Assembly: GCA_019307945.1 (NCBI GenBank)
Contig: JAFDIS010000005.1
Span: forward strand, 1 to 64,000
Direction of reading: 5' to 3'
Length of the DNA: 64,000 bases
From: Deltaproteobacteria bacterium
Lineage (GTDB): Bacteria; Desulfobacterota; DSM-4660; Desulfatiglandales; Desulfatiglandaceae
Made by a program: the position numbers and the translations under genes. Positions 17,728 through 25,410 of this stretch are shown here, one piece after another (position 1 is the stretch's first letter; every line of letters begins with the position of its first letter). A model generated the notes under the pieces. That model saw nothing but the letters and a program-made list of their open reading frames with translations. It searched no databases and had not been told where the DNA came from.

Positions 17728-19034
17728 AAGCCCCGGACCGGAGCCTCCGTGAGTGGTGGATCCTGCAGGGATTGGGCGAGGCGCGAGGCGGCCAGATGAT
17801 GGGGATTTATCTCGAGTACCAAGGCCGCACAGCGGGCGGCCAGCTTCCTGTCGCCCTTTCGGGCCGCGTGCCGGGCCATCATATAATGGTAGTGGTCCTG
17901 GTTGAGCTTCACCATTTCTTTTACGGGGTCGGAGGTGAGCAGCCCCAGGGCCCGATCGGGATCCTTTGACGCTGTTTGTTCAATGCGGTCAAAGACCTGC
18001 TGTTCCTTGAAAAAGTCGGTTATCAGCGGAGCATTGGCCTTCATACGTGCAGCGTAGGTATGCTCCCTGGCAACTCTCCTCCTTCCTGCTTCGGCGATTT
18101 GCGCACGCTCGCCGGGGTGGTCCAGATAGTAGCGGGCCTTTTGTCTCAGTTCCCGGGGTGTGCTGTAGGTGACCAGTTCGCTGCCTGCTTCGAAAAGAAG
18201 CCGGGCGTCGCCTTTTTCGTCCGTAAGCATCATGGCGCCCGCTGCCATGGCCTCGTACACGCGCATGTTGAGGCTGGAAAAGCCATGGGGTCTGGTGACG
18301 TTCACCGCTATCTTCGCATCGTTGTAAGCCTGATTCAAGAGGGCGCGGTCCGTAATGGGCGGGTGCAGGCAGGCCCTGAGGCCGGGGTCCTGGGCCCATT
18401 CCTCCTCGCCGTAGCCGTGGATCTTCAACCCGAGGTCGCTTACGGCTGAAAGATGCAGGATGCGCTCCGGCGTGGGTCCGCCTGCAAAGAGGATGTTGGT
18501 CCTGCGGCCGTGCTGGCCGCAGTTCTCGATCCGGTGGAAGACCCCCGGGTTATAGGCCATGGGGAAGTAGTGGGATTTGAGAAGCCCAAACGCCTTCATC
18601 CTGGAAAGGGCTTCACGGTCCCAGCAGAAAAAGAGAAAGTCCGGGCTCTGCCAACGCTCGAAAAGCCTGAGGCCCTCGGCGTCCAATTCCCTGCTGAGAA
18701 AGGGGCTTCCGAAGTCGAAAAGAAAAAAAACGGCGGGCAGGCCCAGGATTTCGTGAAAGGGCCGGGAAAGGGCGGGATCCAGTTCCTCGAAGACCGGACA
18801 GACGTATTCGATGCCGTAACTGAAGACCAGATGGGGGTTGAAGGCCCGGATTTCCTCCACGATATCCCGTACCAGCCTTTCCTTTTCAGCGAAGGGGCGG
18901 TGGCGATGGACGGCCACCCGGTGTTCCAGGTCCATCCAGAGGATTTCCCAGCCGAGATCCCGCACCGCCTCCGCTATGTCCGCCATGATCAGCTTGGCGA
19001 AACTGGGCTGCCGGATGAAAAGAAAGATTCTCAT
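17724..19034 (-). CDS. CgeB-like glycosyltransferase
   Basis: 436 residues resembling the CgeB/DUF3880 group of GT-B-like proteins: RIFLFIRQPSFAKLIMADIA at the N-terminus, PHLVFSYGIEYVCPVFEELD, then NILFAGGPTPERI and the C-terminal SSLNMRVYEAMAAGAMMLTD followed by the typical YYLDHPGERAQIAEAGRRRV. CgeB relatives are associated with surface polysaccharide and spore-coat glycan maturation. The start overlaps the preceding radical SAM gene (19031-19034) and the stop overlaps the FAD oxidoreductase, so the three genes form a tight operon. The last ~70 residues are helical and may be TPR-like. Donor and acceptor unknown. Confidence 0.85.
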   Translation of the reverse strand: MRIFLFIRQPSFAKLIMADIAEAVRDLGWEILWMDLEHRVAVHRHRPFAEKERLVRDIVEEIRAFNPHLVFSYGIEYVCPVFEELDPALSRPFHEILGLPAVFFLFDFGSPFLSRELDAEGLRLFERWQSPDFLFFCWDREALSRMKAFGLLKSHYFPMAYNPGVFHRIENCGQHGRRTNILFAGGPTPERILHLSAVSDLGLKIHGYGEEEWAQDPGLRACLHPPITDRALLNQAYNDAKIAVNVTRPHGFSSLNMRVYEAMAAGAMMLTDEKGDARLLFEAGSELVTYSTPRELRQKARYYLDHPGERAQIAEAGRRRVAREHTYAARMKANAPLITDFFKEQQVFDRIEQTASKDPDRALGLLTSDPVKEMVKLNQDHYHYMMARHAARKGDRKLAARCAALVLEINPHHLAASRLAQSLQDPPLTEAPVRGL

Positions 19035-20404
19035 TTTGTTGCGTAGCCGGCGGTCGGTTCGCCTGAAAGGACACTTTCGGGTCTTTCAAGCACGTCCGAG
19101 TTTTCGTCCATGGCCTGCTTTAAGCGAAACAGGCGAGCCTCTTCGAAGTCTGTGAGGTTCACTGTGAATTGCGTGGCGTTTCCCAGGGAGAGAATGTAGG
19201 TTTCTTCGTCCGGAATGCGGTCCCTGCACTTTTCGTAGAGCGGGGTGCCGGGGTAGGGGGTCGCGAAGAAGGACCCGCAGCGGATTCCCAGGGACTTTTT
19301 GAAATCTATGGTTTCCTGGATCGTCTCCAGGGTCTCTCCCGGGTAGCCGAAAATAAAGGTGGTGTTGGCAAACATGCCGGCTTGCCGCGTGCGCAGGACG
19401 GCGCGGCGCGCCTCTTCCACACGCACCTTCTTGTTCATGGCATCCAGGATCCGCTGACTCCCGGATTCGATGCCGTAGCCGATCCAGACACAGCCCGTCT
19501 CGGCCATGCGCTGAAGGATATCGGGCTTGGCGCTGGTCACCCGGGCGTGGCAGCCCCACGTAATGGGAAGCTTTCTTCTTTCCAGGAGATCGCAGAATTC
19601 AAGGAGACGTTTCTCGGAGGCCATCATGTTGTCGTCCACGAACCCCACGAAATCCACGCCGTAGCGGTCCACGAGTTGTTCCACCTCCGCCGCCACGTTT
19701 TCGGCGGATCGAAAGCGATAGTGGGACCTTCCGAAAAGGTGGTAGCAGAACTCGCAAGCAAAGGGACAACCTCTGCTGGAAATTACGTTCATGCTGCGGC
19801 TGACCCTGACGTGAGGGAGGAACCCCGAGGAATTTCGGGCCTCGCCTCCCCAGACGGGATTGGGCAGATAGACCTCCATGGGCAATAGGTCCCAGGCCGG
19901 GAACGGCACGGTGTCAAGGTCCGGGATATTGGGCCGGGGCGAGGTGATGCGCACGCGGCCTTCCTCGCGGTATGCTAGGCCCTGGACGGACGAAGGGGCA
20001 TCCCCCCTCTCCAGGGTCTCCACGAGTTCGGCCATGGTTTCTTCCCCTTCTCCCATAACAGCGAAGTCCAATGGCGCGTGTTTGAAAAGGAGGCGCGGGA
20101 TCGATGTGGCAAGTCCACCTCCCGATACCACCGGAGCCTGTGGGTTCATGGCCTTGAGGCGTTCGATAATCCAGACCTGGAATGAAAACGTGGTGACGAG
20201 TCCCGAAACCCCAGCAATGTCCCATTGGATCCTGCCGAGGTCCCTCAGCAACTCTTCACGGGTGGGCCTCAGGGCGTTGGCGTCGTAAAGGGTCACCTTG
20301 TGGCCCTCGTTTCGCAGGACAGCGGCCACCGTCGCAAGCCCGTAGGGGATGCAGTTGGGCCTTGCGTCCAGTCTTACGGGGGAATTGACAAGGAGGATAT
20401 TCAC
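19031..20404 (-). CDS. B12-binding-domain radical SAM protein
   Basis: 457 residues. An N-terminal B12-type Rossmann domain (NILLVNSPVRLDARPN, PYGLATVAAVLRNEGHKVTL, FAVMGEGEETMAELVETLE) is followed by the radical SAM barrel with SSRGCPFACEFCYH (Cys 213, 217, 220 for the 4Fe-4S cluster) and the GYGIESGSQRILDAMNK segment. The cobalamin-ligand DxHxxG motif is not evident, so B12 use is uncertain. The family (BchE/HpnP-like) does methylations and ring chemistry on lipids, sugars and other targets. GTG start at 20404 with no clear Shine-Dalgarno; a promoter candidate lies at 20438-20467. First gene of the radical SAM-CgeB-FAD operon. Confidence 0.9.
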   Translation of the reverse strand: MNILLVNSPVRLDARPNCIPYGLATVAAVLRNEGHKVTLYDANALRPTREELLRDLGRIQWDIAGVSGLVTTFSFQVWIIERLKAMNPQAPVVSGGGLATSIPRLLFKHAPLDFAVMGEGEETMAELVETLERGDAPSSVQGLAYREEGRVRITSPRPNIPDLDTVPFPAWDLLPMEVYLPNPVWGGEARNSSGFLPHVRVSRSMNVISSRGCPFACEFCYHLFGRSHYRFRSAENVAAEVEQLVDRYGVDFVGFVDDNMMASEKRLLEFCDLLERRKLPITWGCHARVTSAKPDILQRMAETGCVWIGYGIESGSQRILDAMNKKVRVEEARRAVLRTRQAGMFANTTFIFGYPGETLETIQETIDFKKSLGIRCGSFFATPYPGTPLYEKCRDRIPDEETYILSLGNATQFTVNLTDFEEARLFRLKQAMDENSDVLERPESVLSGEPTAGYATK

Positions 20405-20437
20405 AAACCAGCGGTTATTTCAGATTTTTACGTGTCT

Positions 20438-20467
20438 TCTATAACAATGTGAGCGGGAATGTGTCCG
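20438..20467 (-). promoter_or_regulatory. possible promoter of the radical SAM operon
   Basis: Minus strand CGGACA (20462-20467), 18 bases, TATAGA (20438-20443). Start of transcription near 20431 would leave a leader of about 27 bases before the GTG at 20404. Confidence 0.4.
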
Positions 20468-20488
20468 TCTGGAAATACGCTTTTTCTA

Positions 20489-20698
20489 TCAAAGTAACCA
20501 GATCCTTATTCTTTCGTAGATGGGCTCCCTGATCTCGGCTGTGCGCGGCGAACCCTTACAGGCTGTGACCTGCTGTTCAAACGGATAGTAGGTGGCGGGA
20601 AAGGTCTCGACCGGGCGTTGCTGGACCCGGAACCGCACCTGCGGGGCGCGGAGGGCGTTTTCTTCGCAACCCAAAATGGTTCGGAGGTCGGCCGCCAT
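20489..20698 (-). CDS. doubtful small ORF
   Basis: A 69-codon frame (begins MAADLRTILGCEENALRAPQ) in the otherwise empty gap after the glycan island. Parts such as TFPATYYPFEQQ and EIREPIYERIRIWLL look protein-like, and AGGGAAAA lies just before the ATG. I recognise no family. It may be a real small gene, the degraded tail of a lost gene, or chance. Confidence 0.22.
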   Translation of the reverse strand: MAADLRTILGCEENALRAPQVRFRVQQRPVETFPATYYPFEQQVTACKGSPRTAEIREPIYERIRIWLL

Positions 20699-20810
20699 TT
20701 TTCCCTGGCGCGGAGGTGCCTCCTGGGAGGATCTTTGTCGCCTCAGGGTGGTGGCGCTCGAGGCGCTTCAGGTGGCGGGTAAGCAGATCTGCTTGGGGTC
20801 TCAGGCAACG

Positions 20811-21644
20811 CTAACTTCCAGCAGAGCGGGTACGGGAGTGTCTTTCCAGGTAGATGCGGGCTCTCATGGCGCATTGTTTTGATTCGGCAACCAGGTTGGC
20901 ATAGCGGTCGGGGCTGTGCTGGCCGGTTTTGCGTTCTTCTCCGTGCCAGCGCACCGAGTAGAGTATACGGGGGAGGTGATAGAAACGGCAGCCGGCCATG
21001 GCGAACCGCAGGTGGTGGTCGTAGTCGTTGGCCCCGCTGTACGACTCGTCCATTAAGCCGACCTGCTGATGCAGCTCGGTGCGGTAGAGCCTGCTCACCC
21101 CCAGATGGTACCACTCGGCCAAGCAGACGGAAAAGTCGTAGTCTGGAAGGCGCACCTGACGGATGATACGGCCATCATCGTCGACGATGTTCATGTCCGA
21201 GTAGACGAAATCCACCGCCAGTCTCTCCAGGGCTGCTGCCATTTCCTCGATCATGTGCGGATGTGGCAGATCGTCGCCCACCACATAAGTGCAGTATTTC
21301 CCCCGGGCCCGCTTCAGTCCTTCGTTGATGGTCCGGGTCGGGCCGATGTCCTCGGCAAAGGTGACGATTTCGATTCTTCGATTAGCGGGACGGGTGCGGA
21401 TATGTTGCCGGACGATTTCGCCGTTTTCGTCCAATCGTTGGACCGGATCCATGGAAGCGGAGGCAATTTCGTGGCGCAGCGTCTTCAGCCACTCCTTGGT
21501 GGTGTCGGTTGAGCCGCCGTCGACAATAATGATCTCCAGGTTCGGGTAGGTCTGGAAGAGGCAGTGGTCCACACAGGCAGGGAGATACCGGCCCTGGTTG
21601 AAGCTAGGAATGACGATGGTGACCAACGATTGGGAATCACTCAT
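20811..21644 (-). CDS. family 2 glycosyltransferase
   Basis: 277 residues, GT-A: LVTIVIPSFNQGRYLPACVD, QTYPNLEIIIVDGGSTDTTK, IGPTRTINEGLKRARGKYCT, and the acidic metal site in VVGDDLPHPHM, followed by DFVYSDMNIVDDDGRIIRQ and YDHHLRFAMAGCRFYHLPRI. This is the common polymer/side-chain glycosyltransferase type acting at the cytosolic membrane face. It is the last clear gene of the long minus-strand island and follows the methyltransferase by 18 bases. An internal stretch (ASASMDPVQRLDENGEIVRQ) between the donor motifs is longer than in most relatives. Sugar specificity unknown. Confidence 0.9.
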   Translation of the reverse strand: MSDSQSLVTIVIPSFNQGRYLPACVDHCLFQTYPNLEIIIVDGGSTDTTKEWLKTLRHEIASASMDPVQRLDENGEIVRQHIRTRPANRRIEIVTFAEDIGPTRTINEGLKRARGKYCTYVVGDDLPHPHMIEEMAAALERLAVDFVYSDMNIVDDDGRIIRQVRLPDYDFSVCLAEWYHLGVSRLYRTELHQQVGLMDESYSGANDYDHHLRFAMAGCRFYHLPRILYSVRWHGEERKTGQHSPDRYANLVAESKQCAMRARIYLERHSRTRSAGS

Positions 21645-21662
21645 GCTGTCTTGTCAAAACAA

Positions 21663-22289
21663 TCAATAATGGTCATAGACGTCTGTTTCTTCATGAACCG
21701 GATGTGGATAAGCAGGATCCGAGGCCAGAAAGACCGAGCAGTTACCCACGTATCTGCCACGGTCCAGGCCGCGGTGTATCACCTGTTCAACTGCAAGTCC
21801 GGCCCTTGTCAGCATAGACCGCCATTGTTCATCGGTATAAAAATGCTCGTCCCCGTAGCTCCGTTTTCTGCAGCGGTGGTTGGGAACGTCCACCAACACG
21901 CGGTGGGCGACCCGCCGTTGTTCAGCCAGCAAGAAGATAATTTCTTCGGGGGTGAAGTGTTCCAGCACCCCGCAGCTGTAGCAGATGGCGAATGATTTGT
22001 CGCTGAAGGGCAGGGCAGTGATATCACCGTTGAGAAGGCTAAGACCGGTGAAAAAGGCCGTTGCAGGCATAATGCGGCGCAGGAGACTCCTTGATAGATC
22101 CAGGGCCGCGACGCGATACCCCATGTCGGAGAGTAACATAGCGGTCCTGCCAGACCCGCACCCTGCCTCCAAGATCATTTCGCCGGGTCTCGCCAGCCGA
22201 CGGATAATCTTGATGGTCGGCATGTAAACCAGGGCACTGATATAAAGATTGAAATGGGCCCTGTCACTGAGAAAGGCTTCCCACCTCAT
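21663..22289 (-). CDS. class I SAM-dependent methyltransferase
   Basis: 208 residues. Motif I is MILEAGCGSGRTAMLL near residue 40, then VAALDLSRSLLRR (motif post-I) and GDITALPFSDKSFAICYSCG with LEHF (motifs II/III). This UbiE-like layout is typical of small-molecule and sugar methyltransferases. The start overlaps the end of the diverged cytidylyltransferase gene (22286-22289), so the two are translationally coupled and the methyl acceptor is probably a sugar or glycan intermediate made here. The C-terminal HPVHEETDVYDHY tail is acidic and unassigned. Confidence 0.88.
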   Translation of the reverse strand: MRWEAFLSDRAHFNLYISALVYMPTIKIIRRLARPGEMILEAGCGSGRTAMLLSDMGYRVAALDLSRSLLRRIMPATAFFTGLSLLNGDITALPFSDKSFAICYSCGVLEHFTPEEIIFLLAEQRRVAHRVLVDVPNHRCRKRSYGDEHFYTDEQWRSMLTRAGLAVEQVIHRGLDRGRYVGNCSVFLASDPAYPHPVHEETDVYDHY

Positions 22290-22999
22290 GGCTCGTTCCC
22301 ATTCGGCAGCGAGATGTCAGCGCCTGCCCTTCTCTGGAAATAGAACTCAACCAGCTCAAAGTCGGATTCCCGTTTGATCTCTAGCCCTTCCTCGCGGGTG
22401 ACGCGATATCCCTTCGTATGGGGAATGATTTCCAGGAGTCTTTTTGTGTGGATCACGCAGACGTTTACGACGCGATAAAGTTGGGGAGCAAGCTGGCGGT
22501 CGAGGCCGGGAGCGCACCACACCGGGAAATAGCGTTTCAGTCCGGGGAGGCGTGTGTAGAGGTGCGGATCAACAGGCAGAATCGGCACGATCCGAGATGC
22601 GCCGCCGTCTTCCATGAGACTGTGATACATATTTTCCAGGGTGATCGGTTTGAGAAGAGGCGTCCGCCACCCGAGGAAGAAATGCACGTCACCTAAGGGA
22701 AAGGTCTCCTTGAGACCATGCAATTCATAGTTGAACCGCCAGAATTCGTAGGTCAAAAAATGGAAAGGATGTCGGGCCAGCCTTGGCGCGAGGGGCCTGA
22801 CATCGGCGCCACAGAAGTCCTTGCGGTCCATCAGGTTTTTGTCATCGGTGATGATATAAACTGCATCAATTACCGGGACCTCCCGCAGAGTCGCCAAGGT
22901 ATGCTCCAAGGCATTCTTGCCAGCCAGAGGGCGATCCCAAGAACCAGGGAATCCTTCATTGTGTTGCCGGACAAGCAGTGACGCGGTAATGCGGATCAT
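22286..22999 (-). CDS. diverged CMP-sugar synthetase homologue
   Basis: 237 residues with the size, spacing and C-terminal motif (VTREEGLEIKRESDFELVEF, like the EEGLDFQNEDDVALAEF of its neighbour) of acylneuraminate cytidylyltransferases. The N-terminal nucleotide loop, RGG-x4-RKN in the neighbour, is degenerate here: SLLVRQHNEGFPGSWDRPLA then GKNALEHTL. The two genes lie in tandem, 9 bases apart, so this looks like a duplicate that changed function. It could activate a different sugar, act as a partner subunit, or have lost transferase activity. Downstream it overlaps the methyltransferase gene. Confidence 0.65.
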   Translation of the reverse strand: MIRITASLLVRQHNEGFPGSWDRPLAGKNALEHTLATLREVPVIDAVYIITDDKNLMDRKDFCGADVRPLAPRLARHPFHFLTYEFWRFNYELHGLKETFPLGDVHFFLGWRTPLLKPITLENMYHSLMEDGGASRIVPILPVDPHLYTRLPGLKRYFPVWCAPGLDRQLAPQLYRVVNVCVIHTKRLLEIIPHTKGYRVTREEGLEIKRESDFELVEFYFQRRAGADISLPNGNEP

Positions 23000-23008
23000 G
23001 TTCCTCCC

Positions 23009-23716
23009 CTACCCGGAATCGCCTGTTTCAATGCGGCCGCCCCATCGCTTCATGAGGTAAAATTCGGCCAGCGCCACGTCGTCCTCGTTCTGGAAGTCGA
23101 GGCCTTCTTCCGGCGATACAGGGAAATGCAAGGTGTCCCTGATCCCCTCCTCCAAGCGCAGCCGGTGGGCGATATTGACCCCGATGGCCCGGAATAGGGG
23201 CGGATATTCAACCGGCTTCGTGTCCGGGTCGTTCCAGAAGGGAAAGAGATAACCGGTTTTGTCATTTATCAGGCACAGATCGGGGTCAACGGCTTTGACG
23301 CCCAGGATACGGCCCAGATTCGGGTTGTCCATGAGTACGTCAAACATTGCGTCCAGGGTGGCCGGCCGGATGAGAAGATTGTTGCAGTTTAGGGAGAGGT
23401 GGACGTCACCCTGGGTTCCAGCGATGGCCTGAATCTGGTCGTACTTGTTGCGGTTGAACTCCTCGGCCGAGTGGAAGCCGCTGTGGTAGTGGACCATTGA
23501 TTTGGGGCGCGTAAGGCAGTGCGCCCCGAGCTTTTCAGCGATGGAACGGATCTCTTTGTCCTCGGTCCAGACAAAGATCTGGTCAACACACTGGGCCCGG
23601 AGGCAGGCCTCAATGGCCCAAGCGATGACCGGCTTGCCTAAGAGGGGGTACGTATTTTTCCGGTAGAAGGTAGAGCCGCCGCCGCGAGCGGTGATCATGG
23701 CGAACGTGGTGGTCAT
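23009..23716 (-). CDS. acylneuraminate cytidylyltransferase-like CMP-sugar synthetase
   Basis: 235 residues. N-terminal nucleotide-binding loop FAMITARGGGSTFYRKNTYP followed by LLGKPVIAWAIEACL, then VDQIFVWTEDKEIRSIAEKL, and the C-terminal SPEEGLDFQNEDDVALAEF. These are the landmarks of NeuA/PseF/LegF/KdsB-type enzymes that make CMP-activated acidic sugars from CTP. Together with the NeuB-type synthase at 39.2-41.1 kb it implies a CMP-nonulosonate or similar donor, which the Maf-like enzyme could use. ATGA overlap with the upstream glycosyltransferase gene (23713-23716). Confidence 0.88.
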   Translation of the reverse strand: MTTTFAMITARGGGSTFYRKNTYPLLGKPVIAWAIEACLRAQCVDQIFVWTEDKEIRSIAEKLGAHCLTRPKSMVHYHSGFHSAEEFNRNKYDQIQAIAGTQGDVHLSLNCNNLLIRPATLDAMFDVLMDNPNLGRILGVKAVDPDLCLINDKTGYLFPFWNDPDTKPVEYPPLFRAIGVNIAHRLRLEEGIRDTLHFPVSPEEGLDFQNEDDVALAEFYLMKRWGGRIETGDSG

Positions 23717-25398
23717 GATTTACACCCTTTCTCTGGTCCGCCCGCCAGGACGAGGTCATAGAGGCGCGCCAGCTTTACAATATGGTTGTCCATCACGTTC
23801 TCCTCCCGGTAGCGGTAGATATTGGCGCAGAGGGTGTCCCGATCCGCCGAGGCGAGGAGGGCGGGCAGGGAGTCGAGATCCTCCTGGGAGACGACCACTC
23901 CCAACCCGTGCTTCCGGACGATGGTTGCCACGAATGCGAGTTCCTCGCTGACGATGACCGGGATGCCGGCCTCCATGAAGGTGAAGAACTTGGTGGGAAG
24001 GATGCCCTGCAGGTGATCGGGCAATACCCTGAAATCATCGCTGAAGAGATAAAACATGACTCCGTAGTCATAGTCAATCAGGGCATGAGTGATCTCGTCC
24101 GGCGGCAGCCCGTTCAATATATTGAAATAAGGGGTGCTGTTTTCGAAATAGGAGTAGTCCCAGAGGGAGTTGTTTTTGGCCTGGTACGGCAACAGAAAAA
24201 TATCGCAGTGTATCTTCTGCCGGACCAGCCGTTTGAGCATCGGCAGTAGCTGGACGTCTCCGAAAAACTCTTTCGGGAGATTGGAGGCGTTCAGAGTGCC
24301 GATGAAGGCCAAACGAAATTCTTCGGAGGGAGTTTTTTCCGCCCCTCCCGGGGGAGCGGGTGGTGCAAAAAACTCTCGGACCGGATAGCTGTGAAACTCG
24401 ATTTTTGGCAACACCGAATCATAGCGCCGCATCAATGCCTCGGCAGAGGGGGCCGCAAGGTTGAATATAAGACCGTCCATATGCCGGAAGAGCATTTCCT
24501 CGGAAATCTGTTCCAGCCGGGCATCCGCCTTGTTCCAGATCATGGCAAAGGACTTCCAGTCGGTGAATAGACTGCTAATGTCGTTGAACTCGCAGACAAT
24601 TTTTGATTTTTTGTTGGCGGCCTTGATCAGCAGGGGGAGGTAGGACAAGGTCATCCAGCCTTGTACGTGGATCAATGGCACCTTCAGCAGGGCGAGAATA
24701 TGGCAAAACAGGATGTCGTCCGTATGACTGGTGAACATGGCGTCGAAATACTGTTCCTTGAACTCCATATTGTTGGGAATTTGCAAGAGAATCGCAGTTT
24801 TTTTGCCGTTTTTTCTCAGGATCATGCTCTGTTTGCAGAGATTGAAATAGGCGAAGTGGCCCAGGTAGAGGACGTCCGGCTGAAGCGCATTGATTTCCCC
24901 GGCGATTTGTTCGGCGATTTCTTGCCGGTGTCGGTCAATGTGTGTCTGCGGATCAAAAGGGTAGACCTCCAACCTGTTGTCCAGGGCGAGGCTCTCAAAG
25001 CGGGTGCGCGTGGAGGTCCGGAGGGATGTGTCCAGCACTACGGCATCGAGAGACCGTGATTCCAGGTCCTTCGTGGAGAGAGGGTGTTGGATGCCAAATG
25101 ATTGGGCGTAATAGGAGGTGACCCGGTCGTCGTCGATGAGGTGTACTTCCTCGAAATTTTTGGCCGAGGAAAAGGAGAGAAAGGTGTCGAGCAAGCCGGT
25201 GTTGCCGATAATACCTATCCTAGTTCGCGAGTCGCGGGCCAGTTGGTCGAGCAACTCCTGGACGGCCTGCTGTTTGCCATGGGTAACCAGGCGGGAGTTG
25301 GGGCTGCGTTTGGTTAACTTCAAAAGCCCCGGAAGTTCAGGGTGGTATTCAGCCAGGTTCCGGTTCACCGATTCCAAGGTATCGGCAATCGATGGCAA
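23713..25398 (-). CDS. glycosyltransferase-like protein with N-terminal Rossmann domain
   Basis: 561 residues in two parts. Residues ~55-130 look like a Rossmann unit: TRIGIIGNTGLLDTFLSFSS then EEVHLIDDDRVTSYYAQ and LDAVVLDTSLRT. From about 160 the protein resembles a GT-B glycosyltransferase (LQPDVLYLGHFAYFNLCKQS, FRLAFIGTLNASNLP, and LPTKFFTFMEAGIPVIVSEE near the donor site). The C-terminal half closely echoes the glycosyltransferase at 29970-31250. Coupled to the CMP-sugar synthetase downstream. The N-terminal unit resembles the Rossmann add-ons on neighbouring proteins and might sense or hold a nucleotide sugar. Confidence 0.72.
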   Translation of the reverse strand: MPSIADTLESVNRNLAEYHPELPGLLKLTKRSPNSRLVTHGKQQAVQELLDQLARDSRTRIGIIGNTGLLDTFLSFSSAKNFEEVHLIDDDRVTSYYAQSFGIQHPLSTKDLESRSLDAVVLDTSLRTSTRTRFESLALDNRLEVYPFDPQTHIDRHRQEIAEQIAGEINALQPDVLYLGHFAYFNLCKQSMILRKNGKKTAILLQIPNNMEFKEQYFDAMFTSHTDDILFCHILALLKVPLIHVQGWMTLSYLPLLIKAANKKSKIVCEFNDISSLFTDWKSFAMIWNKADARLEQISEEMLFRHMDGLIFNLAAPSAEALMRRYDSVLPKIEFHSYPVREFFAPPAPPGGAEKTPSEEFRLAFIGTLNASNLPKEFFGDVQLLPMLKRLVRQKIHCDIFLLPYQAKNNSLWDYSYFENSTPYFNILNGLPPDEITHALIDYDYGVMFYLFSDDFRVLPDHLQGILPTKFFTFMEAGIPVIVSEELAFVATIVRKHGLGVVVSQEDLDSLPALLASADRDTLCANIYRYREENVMDNHIVKLARLYDLVLAGGPEKGCKS

Positions 25399-25410
25399 TG
25401 GAGTCTCCTT

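Larger units (their letters stand above)
20405..20810. other. gap between two minus-strand operons
   Basis: 406 bases between the radical SAM operon and the end of the glycan island. It holds the promoter candidate at 20438-20467 and a doubtful 69-codon frame (20489-20698). I see no clear terminator for the incoming operon and no RNA gene. Confidence 0.5.
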
